In this document: positions 23,091-33,939 of the stretch, piece by piece
Numbering within the stretch: the first letter of the stretch is position 1
Layout: every line of letters starts with the position of its first letter
From: Pollenia angustigena
Lineage: Eukaryota; Arthropoda; Insecta; Diptera; Polleniidae
NCBI GenBank assembly: GCA_930367215.1
Contig: OV884058.1
Coordinates: 102,943,802 to 103,007,801, forward strand
DNA: 64,000 bases
Direction: 5' to 3'
Notes under the pieces: generated by a model
Database searches by the model: none
The model's input: only the letters and a program-made list of their open reading frames with translations
Told to the model about the DNA's origin: nothing
Made by a program: the position numbers and the translations under genes

Positions 23091-23386
23091 CAATATATAG
23101 GCTTATGCTACCATGCGGAAAAATGTACCTGTTCCCTACATACATATGGATTTAGGCTGAATAATGCATTTTTATATTATGCACGTGTCCAAATAAGATT
23201 TGTGCCTACCTGTAGTCAATATTGTTCTTGACCATTTGCAATATATAGGCTTATGCTACCATGCCGAAAAATTTACCTGTTCCCTGCATACAAATGGAAT
23301 TAGGCTGAATAATGCAATTTTGATATTATGCACGTGTCCAAATAAGATTTGTGCCTACCTGTAGTCAATATTGTTCTTGACCATTT
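23091..23386. repeat. 148-bp direct tandem duplication in Transib leader
   Basis: Two head-to-tail units start at 23091 and 23239 with the same words (AATATATAGGCTTATGCTAC, TATTATGCACGTGTCCAAAT, TGTAGTCAATATTGTTCTTG) and about 6 differences. They lie 40-390 bp upstream of the transposase frame, so they would be in its promoter or 5' leader. Confidence 0.9.
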
Positions 23387-23988
23387 GTACGCCAAAGTAT
23401 TGTTTAAGTGAGGTACGTACCTGCTAATTTCAATGAGTAGTTTTTTTAGATTTTAGATCAAACTACTGTCATACAATTTCTGCAACCATGTCTTTTTAAC
23501 CTTTTTTACCTCTAGAAGCCAAACGGGCACGTACGGGCAGATAAAATTTTTGAATTATGTAAAGAAATAATCAAAGAACAGATTTTGCAAATATGGCAAA
23601 TATAGAAAAATATAGATTTTTGTTATTTTCCGTCAAAGTTGAAAAATAGTGAAAAAACGGATAGTTTTTAAATAGTGATTTACCAGGAGAAACACAAAGC
23701 AAACAGTTCATTTTTTTTTTATCATTACACATTTAATAAATGCATCAATCAATACAAACAAAAAATAAGGCGATTCGTTACCTATTTTTCGTGATATTAC
23801 ACCTGAAATCGCAACAAATTTACTAAAAATTGTGTGTTTTTTTGAAAACCGAAAGTCGGTCAACTTTGAACGGCTATATCTTCTAAACTAAAAATGTGAT
23901 ATTATTAAGAGTGGCAGATTTGAAATCGTTGAAAAGTTTCCTATAACATGAGTTTATTCAAAACTTCGTCGGTGCTCATGAAAATTTT

Positions 23989-24027
23989 GATTTTTGCAAC
24001 CTCGTTTGCTCTACGGGCGCTACTGTG
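23989..24027 (-). other. Transib right terminus, RSS-like heptamer/nonamer
   Basis: Read inward on the minus strand: CACAGTA (24027-24021), a 23-bp spacer, then GCAAAAATC (23997-23989). It differs from the left end by one heptamer base and one spacer base. Confidence 0.8.
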
Positions 24028-24650
24028 CGGTGTTAAATAACATTGACATCGCCACCAAGTGAGATAACACACTTATTGAATTTGTTGCGCAAATGAGCCA
24101 TTGTTTCGTTAGCTGTGAAGCAAGTGGCACTATCCTGTTGAAACCACATATCGTCAAAATCCATATCTTTCAATTCGGGCGATAAAAAGTTCGTTATCAT
24201 CTCACGATAACGAAAACCATTCACAGTAACTGCCTGACCGGCCTCATTTTGGAAAAAATACGGCACGATGATGCCGCCAGTCCATAAACCGCACCAAACA
24301 GTCACTGTTTGTGGGTGCATTGGTTTTTCGACAATCACTCTTGGCTTATCATTTGCCCAATTGCGGCAATTCTACTTATTGACGAATCCACTGAGATGAA
24401 AATGTGCCTCATCACTAAGATGATTTTCTTCGAAAATTTATCATTTACTGTTTCCATTTCTTGCCACCATTCTGACCATTGAAGACGTTTGGAATGATCA
24501 AGAGGCTTTAGTTCTTAAGTCAATTGCACCTCGTATGTGTGTAAATGCAAGTCTTTATGCATAATGCTCATCAACTACGAGCGTGAGAGGTGCAATTGTT
24601 GGGCACGACGACGAGTTGAGGAGAACGACTCTTCCAAAACTGGTTACTTT
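24028..24650 (-). pseudogene. mariner transposase N-terminal and central remnant
   Basis: Minus-strand reading shows mariner blocks in order: a helix region around RRRAQQLHLS, KDLHLHTYEVQLT, DEAHFHLSGFVNKQN (first catalytic D), VTVWCGLWTGGIIVPYFF, VNGFRYREMI, MWFQQDSATCFTANETM (second catalytic D) and VISLGGDVN. The WPPRSCDLTPLDF-type segment with the third aspartate is missing or scrambled at the Transib junction. Stops and frameshifts are present. The 101-codon open frame 24033-24338 is only the middle of this pseudogene. Confidence 0.85.
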
Positions 24651-24659
24651 TTTCCTATG

Positions 24660-25356
24660 TGTATTTTTGTACTTTTTTCCATTTTGGTTACTTTTTTTCA
24701 ACACAAAATTAACCAATTTTCTGTTTTTTAACAAGAACTACCCGCTCCGCTTTTTTAACCCTTAATTTGTGTGCATCTAAACCCAATACTTTTTTTATCT
24801 AATTAAAAATTATTTTTTTAGAATCTTAAACTTTAACATTGATAGCCTGTGACCATATTAGGCATACTTTGAAGTGTAGATGGTCATTATCTGTTGTTCT
24901 TAATGCTTCATAGGTCTTCAACACTCTTCTAGATAAACGAAAAGGTCAAATGATCTACCATAACCCATAGCAAAAAGAAACTCTTAATAACTTGAAATTT
25001 AATTGTCTTTAAGTCGTAATAACAATATTTTGTAAAATAAATGTATGTATTTTTTTGCAAAATTTAAATTTTTTTACAAAATTAATAAACATTTTAAAAC
25101 TACATTATCTCGTGAAAATAGATGGATAAATCTAGATTTTATTCACAATAAAGGGAAGTATCCAGTTTTAGTAAAAATTTAATTTTTAAGAGGCTGGCTG
25201 CATTGCACAGATTTTTTTTACAACTTAAGACAGATTCTTCCAGTTATGTTTAAAATTAAAAAAATTTAATAATTGCTTATATAAGTAAAAGTTTTCAAGT
25301 TATTATCGACAAAATAAAAAACTGAAACATTTGTTTTTGCAAAAACTGGGAATACA
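24660..25356. other. AT-rich intergenic, nothing recognised
   Basis: No gene or repeat recognised; dominated by A/T runs. Confidence 0.45.
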
Positions 25357-25358
25357 TA

Positions 25359-26300
25359 TGGGCAGTTCCAGCAAAAAGTCTACTTTATGTAACGTAACGC
25401 CAGAAGTAATTTAAATTTTTTCTCAAAAAATTGTATACCCTCATAAAATTATTACAGTAACTGATTGTGGGTTATTAAATTCGTTTTCCGTTCTGTTAAA
25501 ATTGACTAAAAATATAGTTATTTCACGAATAATTTTATTTTTTAACATTTATGTGTGTTATTCAAAAAACAAACAACCAAAAAATTATGTTTTTTCGTAT
25601 TTATTTTGTTATCTAGTTTGATTTTTGTCGGTTAAAATGTATTTTTTAAAATTACAAACTATTCAATTTTAAAGAATATGCTGTTTAATAAATAAAAAAT
25701 TTAAAAATTAATGTAAAAATCATTTGTTTTAATTGAAATGTAAATGATCCGTTTTTAAAATGAATTTTAAGTCGTTGAAAATGAATTTTCGTTTGAATTT
25801 AACTACATAATATTTTGAGTGTATGTATCGTTTACTTTTTTATATTTTAGTGTAAAGCGCAACTCGTTCTTTATTTAGTAACAAAAGGGGTAACGGTTGA
25901 ACAACATGGTCCTAAAATACATCCTTATCTGCATTCTAGCGTTACATTAAAAAAAAGTAGACTTTTCGCTGAAAATGTTCCTTTAAACGAAAAATAAATC
26001 TATGAAAGTCCAAACCTTACTAAAAAAAGGTTTTATACAAAACGTCTTGCTCAATTTGCAGTCTTATTCAGTTTTGTAATGCAAGTCAAAATCCACTTCT
26101 TTTTTTTTTAACGTCACGCCAGCTCATATTTTTGCTTATATCTGCCAATCCTTAGCGTCGATTGTTGTAATTATTTTTCTGAATATAGTGCTACTTCATT
26201 ACTTTGCGTATATAAAACTCTTTTTACAAATTTGTCTTTCATTTAATTTTTTAAAATTTTTTCGTACAAATATCAAATCACGTCAAAATGGAAATGCCCA
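25359..26300. mobile_element. TGGGCA-family element, copy 1
   Basis: The ends TGGGCAGTTCC and, inverted, TGGGCATTTCC are flanked by TA (25357-25358, 26301-26302). Subterminal words of the form TAACGTAACGCCAG recur near both ends (25390, 25945 inverted, 26110). An inner inverted pair AAAAGTCTACTTT lies at 25376 and 25955. It is 942 bp with no transposase. Relatives are at 29183 and 50402. Confidence 0.75.
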
Positions 26301-26317
26301 TACAAATTAAGCTTATA

Positions 26318-26745
26318 CCGTGTTCAGATATGCACCTTAATTGAGTTTTATGCAATAAATGCCATTATTGAGCTCAATTATCCATACAAAATTGCAATTT
26401 AGTTATTGCTCAATTAATACGAAATTGTTATAAATATTGAGTAAAATTAAAATGCAACACTGCAATGCACTGTCACAAGTGTGTTTAGTGAGTAAAACCC
26501 AACTCACTAAACAAAGTGTTTTGACATTTTTGCTAACAACAAAAACAAAGGTCCATCCATTAGGTGTGCGCAAAAACCAGATGTTTATTTTGTTTTTTCT
26601 TTAAGATGTCAAATGTTGTTTACATTTTGCTAAGTTAATTGCCAATTGCTAATTGAGTAAGCTAAATTGTGTATGTGTGAACAGAAAGATAATTATGTCA
26701 ATAAACCGAATATTGACTCAATAAAAAAGGGATATCTGAACACGG
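26318..26745. mobile_element. TA-target MITE, TIR CCGTGTTCAGATAT
   Basis: Inverted ends CCGTGTTCAGATAT flanked by TA (26316-26317, 26746-26747); 428 bp; repeated TTGAGTAA/TTAATTG words inside. It lies 17 bp from the end of the TGGGCA element. Confidence 0.8.
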
Positions 26746-26747
26746 TA

Positions 26748-27556
26748 TTAGCAGCTTTTTTTAAATAAATTTTATAAAGTAAACTAGATGACACTGGTCT
26801 GCATATTGTCCAGTCCATTAAAAAAATCTTAGCTCGATATGAAAAATTGAAAACGGATTTGAATTTGGGACGTTAAAATGTTTAAAGTTAACATATTGTG
26901 ATTTAAAGGCAACTTTTGTCGGTGTAATTTATTTAACTTTATAAAATTTATTTTAAAAAAGCTGCTAAGCTAAATATATATTCCCAATTTTAACAGAAAA
27001 TAGATGACTTCAATTTATTATAAATAAAATCACCATATCGCTGGCTCAATATTACAAGGTTGTATGTAAAAATTTTTTTCAGTTCGCAGTTAGTAATGGT
27101 TTAAAGTTATATGTAGAGTTTTTTTCTTCCCGCACTTTTTGGATTCCCGGAACGCGGGAAATGAAAATCATATTCCCGGGATTTCCGCCTAAATTTTTTT
27201 ATTTATTTATTTATTATAATCTAGTACATAACAAAAACGAAAAAATTAAAGATTAAAGTTATTTTAAGAAACTTATGGCGTTTTCTTTTCTGAGTAAAAT
27301 TCTGCATTCATTCTACCGTTTACATTTTTTTATGTTCTTTTCTGAAAAACATGTGTTATTTTAAAAGTGTAAAGTGTTCTTTTCTGATGATGTTCCATTT
27401 AAAATTAAAAAAAAATGCTACATGTTCAACACTCATTTTAAATAAAGGGGCATGAGTGCAGCGAATTCAGTACAAGGTGGTGGTAAGTTTCGAGCCGTAA
27501 ACACAAACAATGCAATACAAAAAACATCTGTTGTTTCTGTTTGATTGTTGTATACA
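26748..27556. other. Non-coding; CCCGGGAA-rich patch at 27120-27190
   Basis: No gene. The short patch TTCCCGCACTTTTTGG...GAACGCGGGAAATG...ATTCCCGGGATTT looks like a transposon end with subterminal CCCGGGA words. A possible partner is at 31130-31175 (TTTCCGGGAAGAGCGGGTA), but the pairing is weak. Confidence 0.35.
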
Positions 27557-27558
27557 AC

Positions 27559-29049
27559 CAGGGTTAACAGATTGATTTTGACCTTTTTCGCCAAATTCAA
27601 TGTCAAAAATCGCCAAAGCAGTTATTTACCAGATTTTGACAATAAAATACATATTTTTTAAATTATATTTATTAAATTATTTAAATGTAAGATGAGATAA
27701 ACCCACTTTTTATTGTTGATGTGTTTTGTTTAAACTTTGATATTATTACAAGTAGAACTGTTGCTATAAGTCTTATAAGTTTAACAGTTTTATTTGGTTT
27801 CAATATCTTTAGTTTTTCTAAAATCCTTATGGATGAAGTTTCCTGATGATCTGGCCTAAGCAACCAGTGAAATGCGCATAGGAATAGCTTATCCCATCAA
27901 CAACAAATTTCAAGTGTTTTTATCAATAATAAAAACTGGGAATTAAGCACGAATAACAAAATTTTTTGTTATTAAAAATATTTTTTATAAATCCTAAAAA
28001 ATAAATTAGTTCCGTATCGCTAAAATACGCCAAAAATTAAAAAAAGTCGCCATGATATACATTATGTTTACAATTTTTATTTAGAACGAAATACAAACGA
28101 TAGTTAGTGAACACAAAAAAGGCAAGGTAATTAATTTATAGTAGTCTACTTAAAGCAAGAAAAAATTTTTGCAGCCAGTACTTAATAAATATTAGAAATG
28201 CACTATTTACAATAGTTGCAGTTTTATTATATATCTAAAACGCTTCACCGGCAAGTCTCGCTATTTGTCTTCTTGTTTGGATACACTGTGAGGGTATTAC
28301 ATTTATTCAACGAAAGTACGAAAGAAAAGCAACATGTACTATTCCCATTCATATAACTTATAACTCCTGATAACGCTTCTAGAATTTCGTATTGCATTCT
28401 AATTTAAAGGCGAGTTTTAGTGGAGTTCATTGTTTCAACACTGGCATTACTAATTGTAATTACCCCATATAAAGGACAGCCAAAGTAAAGTCCTTAAAAT
28501 GTTTCTGCCGTTTCCATGTAGCTTTCCAATTTGGCCTAAACTAATTTAGCTATCTTTCCAATTACCCAACGCCAATTGTTTCCATTGTGTTTCATAAACG
28601 TCGAAAGATATGTTAGGATTCATAAAAATCTTTAAAATATCACTAACAACAACGTATTTTATCTGTGATAATAAATTGCCACATGCACATATAATGTAAA
28701 AATGTGTATAGACTTAATACATATTAATGTTTTAAGGAATTCTATTTATTGATTTTGTCAAGAGCACTTTTAAATATGAGAAACAATTTTCTAGAAGATT
28801 TTTATTACGGCCATTTGAACATATCTCAAAATACCTATCGTACATATGAATGCTTAAAATTCATTCATTAAAATACGATAATTAAAATAATATTATTTCT
28901 ATGTATTGAATTTTACGAATTTCAAAACAAATTCATAGCTCATCAAAAATAGCCAATTCTTTTTTGAAATCGCCAAAAAATCGCCTTGTCGCCAAACGAG
29001 TTTGAAAATCGCCACGTTTGGCGAGAAATCGCCACATCTGACAACCCTG
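27559..29049. mobile_element. Non-autonomous hAT element, TSD TATACAAC
   Basis: The ends CAGGGTTAACAGATT and, inverted, CAGGGTTGTCAGATG are bounded by exact TATACAAC (27551-27558, 29050-29057). Repeated TCGCCAAA/TTTGGCGA words lie at both ends, densest at 28970-29035. It is 1,491 bp with no transposase. A copy of the 0-1.1 kb foldback-related sequence sits inside at about 27690-28010. Solo ends of similar elements occur at 10986 and 58150. Confidence 0.92.
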
Positions 29050-29182
29050 TATACAACTATAGTCTTGCCACCACCTGTTATTGAATTTACCTTGCGCTAA
29101 TTGTACTTTATTGTTTAATGGCGAAATTTGTGTTATTTTGTAAACGTAAAATATGAAGCACTTCTTTAAAATTATATATATA

Positions 29183-29967
29183 TGGGCATTTCTCCAGAAT
29201 GGTCTACCAGGATGAAAAAATAGAATGTTGATTATCATCGTCTTTTATTGTTTATTATTAGAAAAAAAAGTCTATGTTCTTATTAAAGAATGGTTTCCTA
29301 GCATATCTGAGCTGTTTTGCTTGAGGAAATTGGGCTGGAAACTGGAAAATTTTATAATTTTCTGTATTTTCTACTTTTAAAGACATTTTTATATACTTAT
29401 TTTACATGCAAGAAATATGTTATGTTTACACTCTTTCTTCATAATCTCTCCATTACAATCAATTGTAAAACGAGTATAAAGTTTTTTTGTTAAGCAAAGT
29501 TTAAGACATTTATTGGAAAATGCGTGGAGATAATAATAAAAAAAACATATGGAAAAAGTGTCACGTGCGTAATGTCACGTGCGTAATTTACAATTTATTT
29601 TTTTCTTCGCCAACCCATGCATAGTTGCTTTTGAACAAAACACGATTATAAAGGCCCATTACTAACGTTTATAAAAACATTTTTTCCGAAATAAAAACCT
29701 CCTACAATTCACTTACTTTCGCACTTTTTCTTACGGTCCTAAAAGGCACTTCTATTTTTGTCACGTGAGTAAGTCAACTTTGATTGCATGGCATTTGGGT
29801 ACCCAGTGCTCAATTTACCATTATATATACTTTTTAGAAAGAACTCATCACAAACAATGTAACGATTCTAGAATTCATTCTAAAATTCCAATCCACTTCT
29901 ATTTTTTTAATATTCAAACACAATAAAACGCGTACAAATGTCGCGTGCATAACCAGAGAAACACCCA
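29183..29967. mobile_element. TGGGCA-family element, copy 2
   Basis: The left end TGGGCATTTCTCCAG and, inverted, right end TGGGTGTTTCTCTGG are flanked by TA. The first ~290 bp are nearly identical, inverted, to 51480-51759. The right half carries GTCACGTGCGTAA words (29560, 29576, 29760, 29940), unlike the CGAACGTACG words of the 50.4-kb copy. No ORF. Confidence 0.8.
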
Positions 29968-29969
29968 TA

Positions 29970-30620
29970 TATAAACCTATGTCCTTTATTTACTTAAATG
30001 TACGCAGTAAAATTTAAAAAAAAGAAAATTCTACATGATACCTTAATAAAAAGTTCACGAAGAACATAGGGCGTCAAATCTTTAAAATTAGGGGAGCATT
30101 AAAAAATGTTGCCGAATCACATGTAAAACTTATGCAACACTTTTTTAGAAAAGAAAACGCCATTAGTTAAATGGTTTTTTTTGATGAAAATAGGATCAAC
30201 CATTCTTTAATTCAAAGCACATTTTGCAGATAGGCTCAAAATTTGCATAATTAGATTGAAAGTATTGAATTCTTAGACACTTATAATTTCTTTAACAAAT
30301 TCAGCATGCCCTTTATACTCTTAATCAGCAGTGGTGTATAAAGGTATACTTACGTTGCATTCCATGTGAATTTTTTTTTAATATTCACCTAATAAAGTAG
30401 TAGGTCTGTCTGCGTACACATATTTTGCGAAAAATGTTGCAAAATCTTGCAAAATGTTGTCTGCGTACTCCAAATCACTTGCAGCGAGAGAGCCAAAAAG
30501 AGAATTTTTTGACAGTTGGAAGTTAGAGAACTTGCAAAATGTTACTGGAGAAATTTCCGCTTGCAAGATTTTGCAAATAGTTTGAACAGTTTTTGTGAAA
30601 TGAAAATAAAAATTGAAATT
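29970..30620. other. Non-coding, nothing firm
   Basis: Repeated TTGCAAAATGTTG/CTTGCAAAAT words at 30430-30570 hint at an unclassified repeat. No termini recognised. Confidence 0.35.
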
Positions 30621-30625
30621 TAACA

Positions 30626-30953
30626 ATGGCAGAGGTAAGTAGTTAGAATTGTGTTGAGTTTTAACGTTTATAATAAATTATAATAAACAAAACATTTTAC
30701 TTCATGCTAGAAACGTCCAAATATACAGTGCGACCGTGGCGTAAGTGGAGTGGAGATGGCAGAACCGATAGAACCAGCAGAACTTTGTGGGACAAACTTT
30801 GCAATTGAAGAGGCGAGTATTTGGAATTGTGTTCCTGGCGAGCACTTCACATCCAAATTATTTTTCTCCGTTGTCAAGCTGTTGGAGGGCACTATGTTGG
30901 GCAATGTAAGCAAAAGAAGTTTTATACAAAACCCTACAAATAAAACAGTGTGA
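30626..30953 (+). CDS. Possible short spliced ORF, unknown
   Basis: An ATG GCA GAG is followed directly by GTAAGT (30635). A pyrimidine-poor acceptor ending CTAG (30710) opens a frame of about 65 codons beginning KRPNIQCDRG and containing MAEPIEPAELCGTNF. It ends either at a second GTAAGC donor (30906) or at a stop at 30951-30953. I do not recognise the protein. The codon mix is less AT-rich than the surroundings, which is why it is listed. It may be a fragment of a host gene or of a transposon's DNA-binding exon, and it could be chance. Confidence 0.25.
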
Positions 30954-31923
30954 ATATAGGTCTATAATTTACCAAAGGCTATATATAGAGCCCATTCTCA
31001 AAAGTCAGCCCAATAAGCCTTAAAACACAGCAAATTTTAATATTGTAGGTGAATTTAGTTGGATAAAAAAGCTAAATGCACAAATCCCATATTGATTTAC
31101 TAAAGTTTAAAGAAAAACTTTTTCATTCCAATTATCCGGAAATCTCGCAATTATTTCCGGGAAGAGCGGGTATTCCTAGCTTATATGTAACAATTTATAA
31201 ATTTTAGCGATCATATACACGTAGAGAAAAAACATGTTTAAATATGGTTACCTCCAACCAAACTATTTTTATAGAAAATCTTATACATATTATGGTTAAT
31301 ATAACCATATTATTATCACCGTCAACCATATTATGGTTAAATTAGTCCTCCATCAAGAACCCACACACAGTAGTGGTATTCACACCGAACTTGTTAATTT
31401 GTTACTCGGTAGTTTGTTAATTTGTTAAAGTTATCAACTGTGAACGACCCCCTTTTTAAAACTTGTTTGTCTGGTAACTTTAAAATAAAAAAATCATTTT
31501 ATTAACTAAGTACGTTACTAAAAAAATATTTGATTTGAATTGTGTGAAAAAAAGAATTCTTAAAGAAATCAGATTATTTTAACGTCAAATTTGTTTTTTT
31601 AATTATTTTGCAAATTAATATTTTCGATTGCAACAAGTTTAATTGTTTTTATTGTTGCAACAATCTAAGCATTTACTAAATTTTAAGTGGGTAGTGGGAA
31701 AAATGAGGAAACTCAAAAATCTGCCTTTACTAAAATTAGCATAACCCAGCAAAAACTTTACTTACAATCCTACTTTTAATGACTTCAAGAATTCATTACT
31801 TTGTAGCTTTATTCGCCACTTTTTGGATTATTACATATTTATATATTAAATAAAAACTTTATTATTATATCTTAAATGTACAGAAAAATTTAAATTTTCA
31901 TTATGACAATAAAAATGTCATTA

Positions 31924-33118
31924 CAGTATAACCCGGTTAATTACCCCACGCTTAAATGCCTTTCACGCTTATTTACCTCGAGTTTTAAATCCCCGTTTTT
32001 TTTCTTTCATTTTTTAAACAAAAATCCACGTTTAATTGCCATACGCTTAATTACCCGATTCGGATAATTGCCTTAAAAATTTAACACCCAAAACAAAATT
32101 ATACCTAAATTTCATTCGTTTAATTGCCTCAGTACTATTTGACAAAAACTCAGCAAGTAATGCAACCAAGTTTTACATGTTAACAATTTAAAAATATGCA
32201 CTAAAATTTTTTTTAAAAAATATGCCTAAAAACAAAATATTGCTTGATTAAAAGTTATGTTATGAGGTCAAGATTCTCATAAGAGTTATATATTATCTAG
32301 ATACACAAAATTTATGAGATATTTTTCGCAAAGAGATTAAGGTTTGAAGTTTGCATGGGTACTGTGTGATATTATAGACCGATTCTTACAATTTACATAG
32401 GTTTCGCTTATCACAATTAAACATATTTACCCAATTTTATCAAATTATCTAAAAACTGCTACCTTTACTTTTCGCACAAGGTTTACATGGACAACCAGCA
32501 AGATGGAGGGACGGACACGAAAAGATTACTTAAAAAAGTGTTTCTGATTCGATCGTTTACTAAACGATGCGTCTAGGTTTCTATGTTATGAGTTGCGAAA
32601 AACATTTATCTTCAACAAAAACTTTCTTTGGCTTAAAATTGTACAGTGAAAATTTAATGTAGGTGGCGAAATTAAAGCAACAGAAAATTCATCTGTTAAC
32701 CAGAATTTTAAGCAATTTTTTTATTTGCTGAGCATATATTAAAATATGTTTTAATAACTTAAAATATGTGTGCAATAAAAATACAGCAATGGCTAAAACA
32801 TGTGAATTATTTACAAACAAATCGATACCAAAATTCATTAAAAGCTCTAAACGCATAAATATAAAAATAAAATAAAAGTAAAAATTCCTGTCTTAAATTT
32901 TTTCATACATCAAAGTTAAGTTATCTTGTAAATAAATACGTCTAATTACCTCAATGAGGTATTTAAACGAATTCGCTTAATTACCTCAATGAGGTAGTTA
33001 AACGTATTCTTATAATTACCTCAACGAGGTAGTTAAGCGTATTCGTTTAAATGCTTACCCCGCATAATTACCCAAAAATATTGGCATTTTTGTCGAGGTA
33101 ATTATCCGTGGAATACTG
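31924..33118. mobile_element. pogo/Tigger-like element, TIR CAGTATAACCCGGTTAATTA
   Basis: The ends CAGTATAACCCGGTTAATTA and, inverted, CAGTATTCCACGGATAATTA are flanked by TA. It is 1,195 bp with no transposase ORF. Variants of CGYTTAATTACC/TGCC recur many times in both subterminal regions. It inserted in sequence matching the MITE family at 55559-56479. Confidence 0.8.
32943..33050. repeat. Three 35-bp tandem units
   Basis: Units start at 32943, 32978 and 33013. Each reads TAATTACCTCAAYGAGGTA followed by TTTAAACG/GTTAAGCG-like sequence. Each unit contains the palindrome ACCTCAATGAGGT (or ACCTCAACGAGGT). They belong to the subterminal region of the pogo-like element. Confidence 0.85.
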
Positions 33119-33150
33119 TATAGTCAAAAAACATAGTTTTTTAATACAAA

Positions 33151-33340
33151 AACTACACTGCCCCGGTAGACTAGCTGGTAGCGAGCTAGTCTATCAGCAC
33201 CGATTTTGCGCGATCGAAACCCGCCAGAGACAGAAAAAAAAATAAAAAATAAAATAAAGTAAAATAAAATAAGAAAAAATAAAAAATAAAATAATTTAAA
33301 AAAATAAAAAAAAATAATAAAAAAAAAAAAAAAATTTTAC
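33151..33340 (+). mobile_element. tRNA-derived SINE with A-rich tail
   Basis: The head 33160-33235 (GCCCCGGTAGACTAGCTGGT...) has an A-box-like TAGACTAGCTGG and a degraded B box (GATCGAAACCC). It is followed by AGAGACAG and a ~100-bp AAAATAAA tail. A better-preserved copy on the minus strand at 55747-55925 reads GTTCGAATCCC in the B box. It cannot be a functional tRNA because there is no proper anticodon arm. Confidence 0.75.
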
Positions 33341-33700
33341 TTTATTGACTTTGTGTAACTATATATTTTTATAAAAATTTTAAGTATAAAAAAAACATAT
33401 TATTTTTTAGATTATAATAGGCTAAATTATAAAGGATTACTTTTGGGACATCTCGAACAAAAATAAGTACTTTTTCTAGTAGAAAAGTAAGCAGTCGGCT
33501 CTTCAAATTCTCATTATTTTTCTGCTTATTTTGTAAGCAAAGTTTTTGCTGGGAAAGAAAGTCAACACGTATAATACGGTATTCCTTAATAGGAACACAA
33601 TTTTTGAGGAAGATAATAGAAGAAATCTCACCCAACCAAACGCACCCAAACGAATCGATCACTTAAATAATTTAGAAAGGACAGAAATTTTATATACTAT

Positions 33701-33939
33701 CGGGCATGTTCTAGAAATTGAAATGAAGTGGATTTGAAATCGAACAAATTTTAAAAACGACCATGCACTGAAATTTCATACAAATATTCCATTTTATCAA
33801 TTTCATTTTGTGAGTACTAATTAGCTTTACAAGAACAACTCTTAACACCAGGAAAAACTACGGTCATTTTGCAAATAATTGAACTTAAAATTTCGTTCGA
33901 TTTCAATTTCACTTCATTTCAATTTCTAGAAAATACCCG
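33701..33939. mobile_element. 239-bp MITE, TIR CGGGYATKTTCTAGAAATTG
   Basis: The ends are inverted for about 50 bp (CTAGAAATTGAAATGAAGTG, GAAATCGAAC.AAATTTTAA). TA(T) flanks both sides. No coding capacity. Confidence 0.8.

Larger units (their letters stand above)
20680..24027 (-). mobile_element. Complete Transib DNA transposon, TSD CGGTG
   Basis: A 3,348-bp element is bounded by exact 5-bp GC-rich target duplications CGGTG (20675-20679 and 24028-24032), the Transib pattern. Its ends read CACAGTGGCGCC and, inverted, CACAGTAGCGCC. Further in, GTTGCAAAAATC recurs at both ends. It encodes one long transposase on the minus strand and has a ~1-kb leader with a 148-bp tandem duplication. Intact ORF, intact ends and exact target duplications point to a fairly recent, potentially complete insertion. 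The host site is the mariner transposase pseudogene. Confidence 0.93.

Noticed and set aside
32943..33050. CRISPR-like regularly spaced repeats
   Set aside because: Units are contiguous tandem copies without unique spacers, in a eukaryotic transposon.
33160..33235. Functional tRNA gene
   Set aside because: Has A/B-box-like segments but no consistent cloverleaf, and is followed by an A-rich tail; better explained as a tRNA-derived SINE. Same reasoning at 35173 and 55840-55910.
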